Positions 53,858 to 61,418 of a DNA stretch of 64,000 nucleotides are shown here, one piece after another. Every line of letters begins with the position of its first letter. Within the stretch, counting starts at the first letter, position 1. The DNA lies in NCBI GenBank assembly GCA_039182125.1, contig JBCDCH010000001.1, positions 62,001 through 126,000 on the forward strand, given 5' to 3'. Made by a program: the position numbers and the translations under genes. The notes under the pieces were generated by a model. It was not told the DNA's origin. It saw only the letters and a list, made by a program, of their open reading frames with translations, and did no database searches. Source of the DNA: Planctomycetota bacterium (GTDB lineage Bacteria > Planctomycetota > Phycisphaerae > Tepidisphaerales > Tepidisphaeraceae).

Positions 53858-54601
53858 ATGAACCCTCGTACTCTTCTCGTCACCGCCCTGCTTCTGCTAC
53901 CGACCGTCGTGGGTTGCCAAACCAGCAGCATGACCCCGGGCGAACTCTCGGCCGTCCAGCCGGTCTCCAGCCAACCCCGCGTCGGCAACGCCTATCTCAT
54001 GCGCGGCTGGATCGGCGTGTTCTCCACCGGCATCGACTCGCTCACCGAACAGCTCAACGAAGCCGGCGTCCGCGCCCACATCTACCAGAACAGCCAGTAC
54101 CGAGACCTGGGTGCGACGATCCGTGACACTTACGCCGGCTTGGACAATCACGAGCCGATCATCCTCATCGGCCACAGCTACGGCGCCGACGACATGATCC
54201 GCATCGCCAAGATCGCGGCCGAGAAGAACGTGGAGATCGACCTGCTCATCACGCTCGACCCGGTGACGCCGCCCAACATTCCGCCGAACGTCAAACGTGC
54301 GGTCAATCTCTACCAGCCCAACGGCGCGTGGGACATTCTCCCGGTGCTCCGCGGCGTGGCGGTCAAGCCCCGCGAAGGCATGCCTGAGAACGTCGTTGAA
54401 AACTGGAACCTACGCGGCAACCGCAAGGACATCCTCGCCGAAGCCGAGGGCAAAGTCGACCACTTCAACATCGAGAAGAAAGCCGTCGTCCACGACGCGA
54501 TCAAGGAGCTCGTCCTCGAGTATTGCCCGCCCCGCATGTACAGCCCGCAACTGGTGTCCTTCGAAAGCCCCGACAACCCCAAAGCCGGTGGCGGAGAGTA
54601 G
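53858..54601 (+). CDS. Lipoprotein with alpha/beta-hydrolase-like fold
   Basis: 247 residues from the ATG at 53858. The signal ends in a lipobox (ALLLLPTVVGC). A nucleophile elbow GHSYGADD follows the strand PIILIG, an aspartate lies in LITLDPVTPP, and a histidine in VDHFNIEKKAVV, giving a possible Ser-Asp-His triad in the right order. It would act in the periplasm or at the outer membrane on an unknown ester or lipid. The 167-base gap before it shows nothing firm; an ATGAAACCGG half-site like the LacI operator lies at about 53769. Confidence 0.82.
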   Translation: MNPRTLLVTALLLLPTVVGCQTSSMTPGELSAVQPVSSQPRVGNAYLMRGWIGVFSTGIDSLTEQLNEAGVRAHIYQNSQYRDLGATIRDTYAGLDNHEPIILIGHSYGADDMIRIAKIAAEKNVEIDLLITLDPVTPPNIPPNVKRAVNLYQPNGAWDILPVLRGVAVKPREGMPENVVENWNLRGNRKDILAEAEGKVDHFNIEKKAVVHDAIKELVLEYCPPRMYSPQLVSFESPDNPKAGGGE

Positions 54602-54652
54602 ATCGTCACGCTTCGGCCAAACTTGCCCGTGGGCGATCCCGTCGCGACCGAG

Positions 54653-55669
54653 TCACTCCGCATCCCAACTCATCGCGCCCCACGGCTCGAACAACTGCAC
54701 ATCGCCGGTCGGGGCCTCACGCCGCAGATCGTGAAAGTACTCTCGCTTCAGGTCAGCGATTTCGATGACGTACACCGCCGACGTGACCCCGAGCGTGCTG
54801 CGCTTGAGGTACGCGAGGAACCGCCCGTCCGGGCTCCACGTCGGATAGGCCAAGTCGAACTCTGGATCGCGCACGAGTTGACGCAGGTTGGTGCCGTCGC
54901 GGTCGATGGCCCAGATCTGTGATTGGTAGCCAAAGGCGATGGTCTTGCCGTCGGGCGAAACCACCGGATTACTCGCAACGCCGAGAAGTCTTTCCGGATC
55001 GAGCCGACGCACCTCATCGCCTTTCGGATCGACCTCATACAGTCCCGCAGCCACCTTGTCCCCGGCGCCCGAGAGGATCAGCTTGCCGTCTGGCGTCCAT
55101 GTCGGTTCGGTGTAACCGACGAACCGGTTCACGCGCTGACCGTTGATGTCGTAGACGTACACGATGTGATCGGTGCCGAGGTAGCCGTCCTGGAAGTCAT
55201 GCTTGTAGTCGCCGAACATCGGTGCAGTTGAGAGTGCCCGCACATACTGCGACGGATACACCGCGATCAGTTCACGATCGGGCGAGAGCGCCAGGCGCTC
55301 GATCGGCGGCGTCCACGTCGCACCCTCCTTTCGCAGCAAGTCCGTCACCTGGTGATAGACCACGCCATCAAGGTCGGCCAACGCGATGCGGCAACCGTTT
55401 TCGAGCGGCTGCATGCCGACCATGATGTTGCCTTCCACGTCGGTTCCGACCATCCGCGACCGCCCGACAAACCGAGCCCGGCCCATGTCCAAACGAGCCG
55501 TTGCCACACGCTGATCGATCGAGCCAAGTTGCTGCAACGTCAACACGCCATCGAGTTTCTCAGCGACCGCCGACCAGGGCGCCGTCTCCCGCAACGGTGC
55601 CCGCCGCGGCGGCTCGGGGGCGACACCGACGAAGGACAGCAATCCGACGAAAGAAAGCAGTGCAAGCAT
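54653..55669 (-). CDS. Exported WD40-like (PD40) beta-propeller protein
   Basis: 338 residues with an N-terminal signal (MLALLSFVGLLSFVGVAPEP). PD40-like blades include GYTEPTWTPDGKLILSGAGD, ASNPVVSPDGKTIAFGYQSQ and LAYPTWSPDGRFLAYLKRST. No enzymatic domain is visible; such propellers usually mediate binding. It is convergent with the hydrolase-like lipoprotein gene (51-base gap), and 112 bases separate it from the downstream end of the sigma-54 activator gene. Confidence 0.87.
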   Translation of the reverse strand: MLALLSFVGLLSFVGVAPEPPRRAPLRETAPWSAVAEKLDGVLTLQQLGSIDQRVATARLDMGRARFVGRSRMVGTDVEGNIMVGMQPLENGCRIALADLDGVVYHQVTDLLRKEGATWTPPIERLALSPDRELIAVYPSQYVRALSTAPMFGDYKHDFQDGYLGTDHIVYVYDINGQRVNRFVGYTEPTWTPDGKLILSGAGDKVAAGLYEVDPKGDEVRRLDPERLLGVASNPVVSPDGKTIAFGYQSQIWAIDRDGTNLRQLVRDPEFDLAYPTWSPDGRFLAYLKRSTLGVTSAVYVIEIADLKREYFHDLRREAPTGDVQLFEPWGAMSWDAE

Positions 55670-55781
55670 CTCGGCCAGACAGAAGCCGGCCGGTCCGGTT
55701 AGGTCAAGATCGAGTCAAGCCGGCAACACCGCCGATCACCGCGCCGAGCGCCACCGCTAGTGCCTGCTTGTCTGACATTCT

Positions 55782-57449
55782 TTAGTCACCCGCCTCCACG
55801 CCGAGGTCTTTGACCTTCTTGTTGAGCGTGTTGCGGTTGATGCCGAGGAAGTCGGCGGCTTTGGTCTTGATGCCGTCGGTCTTGCCCAAGGCTTTCTCGA
55901 TGAGCGCGCCCTCGACCTTGTCGATGACGAGCGAGTAGATTTCACCTTCGCGGATCCCGAACTCGGCGATGGCCTGGTCGGCGAGGCGTTTGGCGAGAAC
56001 ATCGATGGACTCGGCGTCGCCGCGACGTTGTTGGGCATACATCCGCACGCCCAGCGGCAGAAGGTCGTCGGTAAAGTCCTCGCCCTGACTCAGCACCACC
56101 GCACGCTCGATCGAGTTCTCCAGCTCACGCACGTTCCCAGGCCACGGGTAACGCAGCATCAGGTTCAACGTCTCCCGGCTCATCCGCTTCACGCTGCGGT
56201 TGTTCATCTTGTTGAACCGATCAAGGAAATAGTCGATCAGGCTTGGAATATCCTCGCGCCGATTCCGCAGCGGCGGCAGGTAGATGCTCACCACGTTGAG
56301 CCGGTAATACAGGTCTTCGCGGAAGTTGTTCCGGGCGACTTCCTCCTCCAGATCGACGTTGGTCGCGGCGATGACACGGACGTCGACTTTCATGCTCTCG
56401 TTGTCGCCGACACGTTCGAACTCACGCTCCTGCAAAACGCGCAGAAGCTTGACCTGCAACTGCGGCTCCATCGTGCCGATCTCGTCAAGAAAGATCGTGC
56501 CCCCGTCGGCCGCTTCGAACTTGCCCGGCTTGTCCTTGATCGCGCCGGTGAAGCTGCCCTTGACGTGGCCGAATAACTCAGACTCGAGCAGCGTCCCGGC
56601 GATCGCGCCGCAGTTGACACGAATGAACGGCTTGTCGGCGCGATCGGAGTTGTAGTGGATCGCCTTGGCGATCATCTCCTTACCAGTGCCTGTTTCGCCG
56701 AGGAGCAGGACGGTCGCGCGGCTGGTGGCGACCTGGGCGACGGTGCTGAACACCTCGTGCATCGCGGCCGAGTCGCCGATGATGTTCTCGAACTTGTACC
56801 GGTCCCGCAGCTGGCTGCGCAGCTCGTGGGCCTCGGCGACGAGCTGCTCCTTCGCGGTCAGCAACATGCGATTGATCTGGATCGCCTGGGCGAGGAACGA
56901 GGTGATCACGTCGAGGAACCGGAAGTCCGCGTCGACCTGGGCGTCGGAGATGTAGCGTTTGTCGATCGCGAGCGCACCGACCGGCTTTTCCTCGATGCGG
57001 ATCGGCACACAGAAGTAGCTCACCGGCGTCTTGTCATCGCGGTAACGCAGACGGTTGGTGCGGTTGAGAAAGTCCGGCTCTTCGAGGACGTTCTTGATGA
57101 TCCGTGGCCGGCCGGTTGCTACGACGTGGCCCGTGATCCCCTCGCCGAGGGCGAACTTGTTCTTGGAGATCTCCTCGGGCGTCAGCGCCACCGCCGCGAC
57201 CGTCCGCAGTCGGCCCGACGCCTCGTCGAGCAGGATCAGTGTGCCGCGGTGCATCCGCAACCGTGCGGAGATGACGGCCATGACCCTTTGAAATGCCCTG
57301 TTGAGTTCGAGGTCGGAACTGACAATCCGGCCCACCTCATTAAGTAGTTCGATCTCCGCCTGCGCGGAGCGCAAACCGTTGTCGGTCGTCGGGATGGCAT
57401 CCTCGGCGGGTGGCCCCTGTTCAGGGTCGATGGTGGGCGCGGTCGGCAT
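55782..57449 (-). CDS. Sigma-54-dependent transcriptional activator with GAF domain
   Basis: 555 residues from the ATG at 57449. A GAF sensor domain (~40-195) precedes the AAA+ domain: Walker A GETGTGKE at 251-258, GSFTGA at 298-303 (serine in place of the usual alanine in the sigma-54 contact loop), Walker [11 protein letters not shown]. The C terminus is a Fis-type helix-turn-helix ([20 protein letters not shown]). The order GAF-AAA-HTH is that of NifA/FhlA-type proteins. It should activate sigma-54 promoters in response to an unknown ligand. TACGTT lies six bases before this ATG and supports the start; an ATG at 57476 is the alternative. The SpoIIE phosphatase gene is divergent, 202 bases away. 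Confidence 0.94.
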   Translation of the reverse strand: MPTAPTIDPEQGPPAEDAIPTTDNGLRSAQAEIELLNEVGRIVSSDLELNRAFQRVMAVISARLRMHRGTLILLDEASGRLRTVAAVALTPEEISKNKFALGEGITGHVVATGRPRIIKNVLEEPDFLNRTNRLRYRDDKTPVSYFCVPIRIEEKPVGALAIDKRYISDAQVDADFRFLDVITSFLAQAIQINRMLLTAKEQLVAEAHELRSQLRDRYKFENIIGDSAAMHEVFSTVAQVATSRATVLLLGETGTGKEMIAKAIHYNSDRADKPFIRVNCGAIAGTLLESELFGHVKGSFTGAIKDKPGKFEAADGGTIFLDEIGTMEPQLQVKLLRVLQEREFERVGDNESMKVDVRVIAATNVDLEEEVARNNFREDLYYRLNVVSIYLPPLRNRREDIPSLIDYFLDRFNKMNNRSVKRMSRETLNLMLRYPWPGNVRELENSIERAVVLSQGEDFTDDLLPLGVRMYAQQRRGDAESIDVLAKRLADQAIAEFGIREGEIYSLVIDKVEGALIEKALGKTDGIKTKAADFLGINRNTLNKKVKDLGVEAGD

Positions 57450-57455
57450 CGGGGG

Positions 57456-57483
57456 AACGTACCCAGCGGTGCCCATTTCGCAA
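57456..57483 (-). promoter_or_regulatory. Predicted leaderless promoter of the sigma-54 activator gene
   Basis: TTGCGA (57483-57478), 16-base spacer, TACGTT (57461-57456), then six bases to the ATG at 57449. Confidence 0.4.
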
Positions 57484-57570
57484 GCGTTGGCCCGATAACC
57501 GGGCGGAGTACGGCCAGCCTTGTCCGGATTGCGAGCAAGACCATGCACAATCCGTCGGCGATAGCTTGAT

Positions 57571-57601
57571 TCCGGGGTATCCCTGGTTCAGACACCCCGG
57601 A
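57571..57601. other. Inverted repeat in the divergent sigma-54 activator/phosphatase gap
   Basis: TCCGGGGT (57571-57578) pairs with ACCCCGGA (57594-57601) around 15 bases. It could be an operator or an RNA hairpin before the phosphatase gene, which starts 51 bases later. Confidence 0.3.
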
Positions 57602-57651
57602 TTTCCGCCGACGCAGGAGAGGTAGGGATTTCACCATCGGGGCCGTCACGG

Positions 57652-58563
57652 ATGTCAGCAACCGCACCTTCCACTTCCACCCAAACGCCGAAACCGGCAG
57701 ACCTCGACCCGGCGCATCTGGAAGCCCAGCTCGAAGAGGTTCAATCCCTCGTCGACGCATTGCAGGGCGAAATCGAGTTGCTCCGTCGGCGTGATGAACA
57801 GATTCAATTCCAGATCGGGCAGATGGACGAGGAGATGCGGCTGGCGGCGAAGCTGCAACGCGACTTCTTGCCCAAGAAGCTTCCGCAAGTCGACTGCGTG
57901 AGCTCCCATGTGCTCTTCCGGCCGGCCGGGTATGTCAGCGGCGACTTCTACGACGCCATGCGGCTCGATGAACACCACATCGGGCTCTACCTCGCCGACG
58001 CCGTCGGTCACGGCACCCCCGCCGCCCTGCTGACGATGTTCATGAAGAACGCCCTGCTCACCAAGCGCATTCAGGGCAAGCACTACGAACTGGTGCCGAC
58101 GAGCGAAACGATGTGCCGGCTCAACGACACGCTCATTGAGCAAAATCTCACGCTCTCGTGCTTTGCGACGGCGGTGTTCGGTCGGCTCGACTGTCGAACA
58201 CTGGAGTTCGTTTTCTCGCGCGGCGGGCACCCCTTCCCGATTCGCATCTCCGCAGACGGTGACATCCAGCACTTGGAGTCCGACGGCGGCCTGCTCGGCA
58301 TCATGCCCGAGGAGACCTTCCCCGAGGCCCGCATCCAACTCGAGCCCGGCGACCGGTTGATCCTCTATTCTGACGGCGTCGAAGTCGCCTTCGCCGACGA
58401 CGGCATCGGCGACATGCGGCACTGGTACAAGTTTATCGAAGAACAACGCTACCGCTCCGCCGAGCAGATCCTGGAAGCGGTCGACGCGAAGCTCGCCCAA
58501 ACCACCGGGAGCCTCGCCGCCAAGGACGACCTGACGGTACTGGCGATCGAAGTGGCAGGTTAA
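57652..58563 (+). CDS. SpoIIE/RsbU-type PP2C serine phosphatase
   Basis: 303 residues. An N-terminal coiled coil (EAQLEEVQSLVDALQGEIEL) leads into the phosphatase domain with MRLAAKLQRDFLPKKLPQVD, the metal-binding aspartates in YVSGDFYDAM and YLADAVGHGTPAALL, and the distal LILYSDGVEVAF and KDDLTVLAIEV. Such enzymes dephosphorylate anti-sigma-factor antagonists in partner-switching pathways. No antagonist or kinase gene is nearby. It is divergent from the GAF sigma-54 activator. No clear ribosome binding site precedes the ATG. Confidence 0.93.
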   Translation: MSATAPSTSTQTPKPADLDPAHLEAQLEEVQSLVDALQGEIELLRRRDEQIQFQIGQMDEEMRLAAKLQRDFLPKKLPQVDCVSSHVLFRPAGYVSGDFYDAMRLDEHHIGLYLADAVGHGTPAALLTMFMKNALLTKRIQGKHYELVPTSETMCRLNDTLIEQNLTLSCFATAVFGRLDCRTLEFVFSRGGHPFPIRISADGDIQHLESDGGLLGIMPEETFPEARIQLEPGDRLILYSDGVEVAFADDGIGDMRHWYKFIEEQRYRSAEQILEAVDAKLAQTTGSLAAKDDLTVLAIEVAG

Positions 58564-58639
58564 AGAACGGTCGAAAGCATGGTGACGAACGGCATTCAAC
58601 ATGATGTTTGCGGGGTTGGAAGAAAAATCAAAATACATG

Positions 58640-58660
58640 TTGACACAGACAAAGTGCCAA
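58640..58660. promoter_or_regulatory. Possible MarR operator over the -35 region
   Basis: TTGACAC (58640-58646) and GTGCCAA (58654-58660) form an inverted repeat with one mismatch around seven bases. It covers the -35 element and the spacer, a position suited to autorepression. Confidence 0.45.
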
Positions 58661-58668
58661 CGTATGAT
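58640..58668 (+). promoter_or_regulatory. Near-consensus promoter of the MarR gene
   Basis: TTGACA (58640-58645), 17-base spacer, TATGAT (58663-58668). Six bases separate the -10 element from the ATG at 58675, so transcription should begin at or beside the start codon. This is the strongest promoter seen in the window. Confidence 0.75.
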
Positions 58669-58674
58669 TGGCCC

Positions 58675-59202
58675 ATGCCAACTGCGGCTCCCAAATCGAA
58701 GCGCCCCCGCGGTCTTGCCGACGAGATCGGCAAAGTTCACGACTTCGAGCAGGTCGAACACGAGGCATATCTCGATCTGATCCGCACGCACGACATCCTC
58801 GCGGCGGGTCATGCCGAGAAGTTCGCACGGCACGGACTGAGCAGTCCGCTGTTCAACATCCTGAGCATTCTCCGCGGCCATGAACGCCGGGAAGGACCGG
58901 GGCACGAAGGTGTGCCGGTTTACACCGTCGGCCGGGAGATGCTCACCCGCGAGCCTGACATCAGCCGGTTGGCGGACCGGCTCGAAAAGCTAGGCCTGGT
59001 CAGCCGACATCGGTGCAGCGAGGATCGGCGGGTGGTCCGCCTTCGGCTGACCGATGAGGGCCGACGGGTCCAGGAAGAGGCGGCGCGCGAGTCGATGGAC
59101 CTGATCCGTCGGCAGTTCGAACACCTCGGCCAAACCAAGAGCCGACAACTTAGCCGCCTGTTGTGCGAGCTGCGCAACCCGCCGGCCGCCGACGTTGATT
59201 AG
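58675..59202 (+). CDS. MarR-family transcriptional regulator
   Basis: 175 residues from the ATG at 58675; the longer frame from 58579 would run through the promoter. The winged helix includes GLSSPLFNILSILRGHE, EPDISRLADRLEKLGLVSRH and the wing CSEDRRVVRLRLTDEGRR. MarR proteins often sense phenols, quinones or oxidants. DoxX and SnoaL-like genes follow on the same strand. A near-consensus promoter ends six bases before the ATG and there is no Shine-Dalgarno sequence, so the mRNA is probably leaderless. Confidence 0.92.
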   Translation: MPTAAPKSKRPRGLADEIGKVHDFEQVEHEAYLDLIRTHDILAAGHAEKFARHGLSSPLFNILSILRGHERREGPGHEGVPVYTVGREMLTREPDISRLADRLEKLGLVSRHRCSEDRRVVRLRLTDEGRRVQEEAARESMDLIRRQFEHLGQTKSRQLSRLLCELRNPPAADVD

Positions 59203-59277
59203 CCCCATTGTTCCGCCTCCGCGTTTCTCTTCCGCGTCCCGATATACGTTTCAACACATTATGTTAGGAGTCACATC

Positions 59278-59763
59278 ATGTTCGCAACACCCACGCTTTC
59301 TCCCACCGTCCGGGCCGCCGGGCTCGATGCCGGCTTGCTGGTGATCCGCCTCGCGCTGGGCATCGTCTTCTTCTACCACGGCGGCCAGAAGCTCTTGGGC
59401 CTGTTCGGCGGCGGCGGGCTGGCCGGGACCGCCGCGTTCTTCGAGAACGTGGGCATCCCCTTCCCGCAGGCCAACGCCGTGATGGCCGCATCGGCCGAGT
59501 TCTTCGGAGCGATCGCCCTTTTAGCCGGCGTGGCGACTCGCTTCGCCGGACTGACCCTCGCCGGCGTGATGGCCGTGGCGATCATCACCGTCAAGTGGGG
59601 CACCTTCGCCAACACTGCCGGCGGCATGGAGTACCCGCTCACCCTCGGCCTCATCGCCATCGCCCTGCTGCTCACCGGCCCGGGGCGGCTGACGCTGCCG
59701 AGCCTCATCACCGCCATCCGCGGGCACCGGACTCAACCCGCAGCCGCGCCCGCAACCGCCTGA
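59278..59763 (+). CDS. DoxX-family membrane protein
   Basis: 161 residues with four hydrophobic segments: LLVIRLALGIVFFYHGGQKL, VMAASAEFFGAIALLAGVA, LTLAGVMAVAIITVKWGTF and YPLTLGLIAIALLLTG. The FYHGGQKL and AEFFG motifs are family hallmarks. Members are linked to redox and quinone or thiol stress. A TTAGGAG site lies before the ATG. It follows the MarR gene by 75 bases; ATACGTT and TCAACA, both present in the MarR promoter in opposite orientation, lie just upstream (59244-59256). Confidence 0.92.
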   Translation: MFATPTLSPTVRAAGLDAGLLVIRLALGIVFFYHGGQKLLGLFGGGGLAGTAAFFENVGIPFPQANAVMAASAEFFGAIALLAGVATRFAGLTLAGVMAVAIITVKWGTFANTAGGMEYPLTLGLIAIALLLTGPGRLTLPSLITAIRGHRTQPAAAPATA

Positions 59764-59806
59764 CGTTCACATCTATTTCCTCACCTCATTCCCAAAGGAG
59801 CATCCC

Positions 59807-60244
59807 ATGTCCTTCTTCAACACCCTCCGTCGCAGCCTCGTCGCCGAACCCTCGAGCGCGGCCACCGGCACGTCACTGCAGGCTCGCGTCGATGACCTGC
59901 TCGAGCACATCCGCACCGGCCGCATCCTCGACGCGATGAGCGAGTTCTACGACGACGACACGGTCATGACCGAGCCGAACTATGGCGACACGGCCGGCCT
60001 GGCGGCCAACATCGAACGCGAGAAGGCGTTCCTCAGTCAGGTCAAGCAGTTCAAAGGCTTCGAGACACCGGCCGTCGCGGTCCACGAAACCGCCCCAGGC
60101 ACCGGCGTGGCCCTCATCGAGAACGCCCTGGAGTTCATCAACACCGACGACCAGGACGTCCGCATGGAGCAAGTCAGCGTTCAACGCTGGCGCGACGGCA
60201 AGATCGTCCACGAGCGGTTCTACTACGACCGCGGCGGCAACTGA
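59807..60244 (+). CDS. SnoaL-like (NTF2-fold) protein
   Basis: 145 residues. QARVDDLLEHIRTGRILDAM and SEFYDDDTVMTEPNYGDT are typical of the SnoaL/NTF2-like fold, and EQVSVQRWRDGKIVHERFYY is its C-terminal strand pair. Members can be isomerases, hydrolases or simple binding proteins; no catalytic residue is assigned. An AAGGAG site precedes the ATG. It is the third gene of the MarR-DoxX-SnoaL set, 43 bases after doxX. Confidence 0.88.
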   Translation: MSFFNTLRRSLVAEPSSAATGTSLQARVDDLLEHIRTGRILDAMSEFYDDDTVMTEPNYGDTAGLAANIEREKAFLSQVKQFKGFETPAVAVHETAPGTGVALIENALEFINTDDQDVRMEQVSVQRWRDGKIVHERFYYDRGGN

Positions 60245-60262
60245 ACAATACGTCCCATCGCC

Positions 60263-60302
60263 CACCGCCCCCGCCAGGCCCCTCCGCCCGGCGAGGGCGG
60301 TG
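60263..60302 (+). terminator. Hairpin terminator after the SnoaL-like gene
   Basis: CACCGCCC (60263-60270) pairs with GGGCGGTG (60295-60302), with an inner CGCC/GGCG stem. The following run (TGTTAGG) is only weakly T-rich. Confidence 0.5.
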
Positions 60303-60351
60303 TGTTAGGACAAGCGTTCTGGTCGAAACTTCCCTCCGTAACCCGCCCCGC

Positions 60352-60357
60352 TATGAT
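60352..60357 (+). promoter_or_regulatory. Predicted -10 element of atpG
   Basis: TATGAT, identical to the MarR -10 element, lies eight bases before the ATG at 60366. The -35 region is poor. Confidence 0.35.
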
Positions 60358-60365
60358 CCCGCCCC

Positions 60366-61340
60366 ATGGCCAAAGCACGTGCGATTCTCAAACGCCGCAA
60401 GGCGGTCTCGAACATCAAGAAGATCACCAAGACGATGCAGATGATCGCGACGGCGAAGTTCCAGAAGTCGCTCAAGCGGGCGACCGGAACCAAGCCGTAC
60501 ACGATGAAGGTGCGTGAGCTGGTCGGCGAACTCGCGGCCTCGGTCGGCAACGTCGAACACCCGTTGCTCCGCAAGGTCACCGACGAGAACCGCACCAACA
60601 AGATCGCGCTCGTGGTCATCACCGCCAACCGTGGCCTCGCCGGGGCGTACAACGGCAACGTGCTCAAGGTCGCCAAGAACTTCCGCGACGCTCAGGTCAA
60701 CGCCGGCAAGGACGTGGAGCTCTACGTCAACGGCAAGAAGGGCGTGAGCTTCTTCCGGTTCCAGGGGGTCGAGCCGACGCGGATTCTGGATGTGTCCGAC
60801 GAGCCGCGCAGCACCGAGGTGCAGGGCATCGCCGAGGACGCGATGGCCCAGTTCATCGACGGCAAGGTCGACGGCGTGTTCGTGGCGTACATGAACTTCA
60901 TCAGCACCGGCAACCAGCAGGCGGAAGTCACCCCCCTGCTGCCGCTGGCCGGGGCCGACGAGATCGTCGAGGAACTCGCCCAGCAGGCCGCCGAGCGCGA
61001 CGCGCAGCTCGAAGCCGGCGTGATGGACACCGCCCGCAGCGGCACCGACGTCACCACGACCAAGGAACTCACCACCGAAACCGAGTACGACTTCAGCCCG
61101 GATCCGAAGTCGCTGCTCGACGTGCTGCTGCCGTTGACGGTGAAGTCGGCGTTGTTCCAGACGTTCCTCGACGCGACGACTTCGGAGCACGTGGCCCGCA
61201 TGGTCGCCATGAAGGCCGCCACCGACAACGCGGACAAGATGGGTAAGGAACTCCAGCTCAAGTACAACCGCGCCCGCCAGTCGCAGATCACCACCGAACT
61301 GTCGGAGATCATGGGCGGCGTCGAGGCGATGAAGAGCTGA
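60366..61340 (+). CDS. atpG: ATP synthase F1 gamma subunit
   Basis: 324 residues. The N terminus ILKRRKAVSNIKKITKTMQM, the adjacent IATAKFQKSLKRA, and the C terminus NRARQSQITTELSEIMGGVE are clear gamma-subunit signatures (the central rotor shaft). It is longer than the usual ~290 residues because of an insertion around residues 205-235 (AERDAQLEAGVMDTARSGTD). No other ATP synthase gene is next to it: a SnoaL-like gene precedes it and a convergent PDZ gene follows. It is either a split-off member of the atp operon or an extra copy. Confidence 0.94.
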   Translation: MAKARAILKRRKAVSNIKKITKTMQMIATAKFQKSLKRATGTKPYTMKVRELVGELAASVGNVEHPLLRKVTDENRTNKIALVVITANRGLAGAYNGNVLKVAKNFRDAQVNAGKDVELYVNGKKGVSFFRFQGVEPTRILDVSDEPRSTEVQGIAEDAMAQFIDGKVDGVFVAYMNFISTGNQQAEVTPLLPLAGADEIVEELAQQAAERDAQLEAGVMDTARSGTDVTTTKELTTETEYDFSPDPKSLLDVLLPLTVKSALFQTFLDATTSEHVARMVAMKAATDNADKMGKELQLKYNRARQSQITTELSEIMGGVEAMKS

Positions 61341-61418
61341 CCCCAAGAAAATCGGCGAAGCGAACCGATGGATGGCTCGCCCCGCCGATGGGGTGGGGTC
61401 TGATGTCACCAAAAACGT

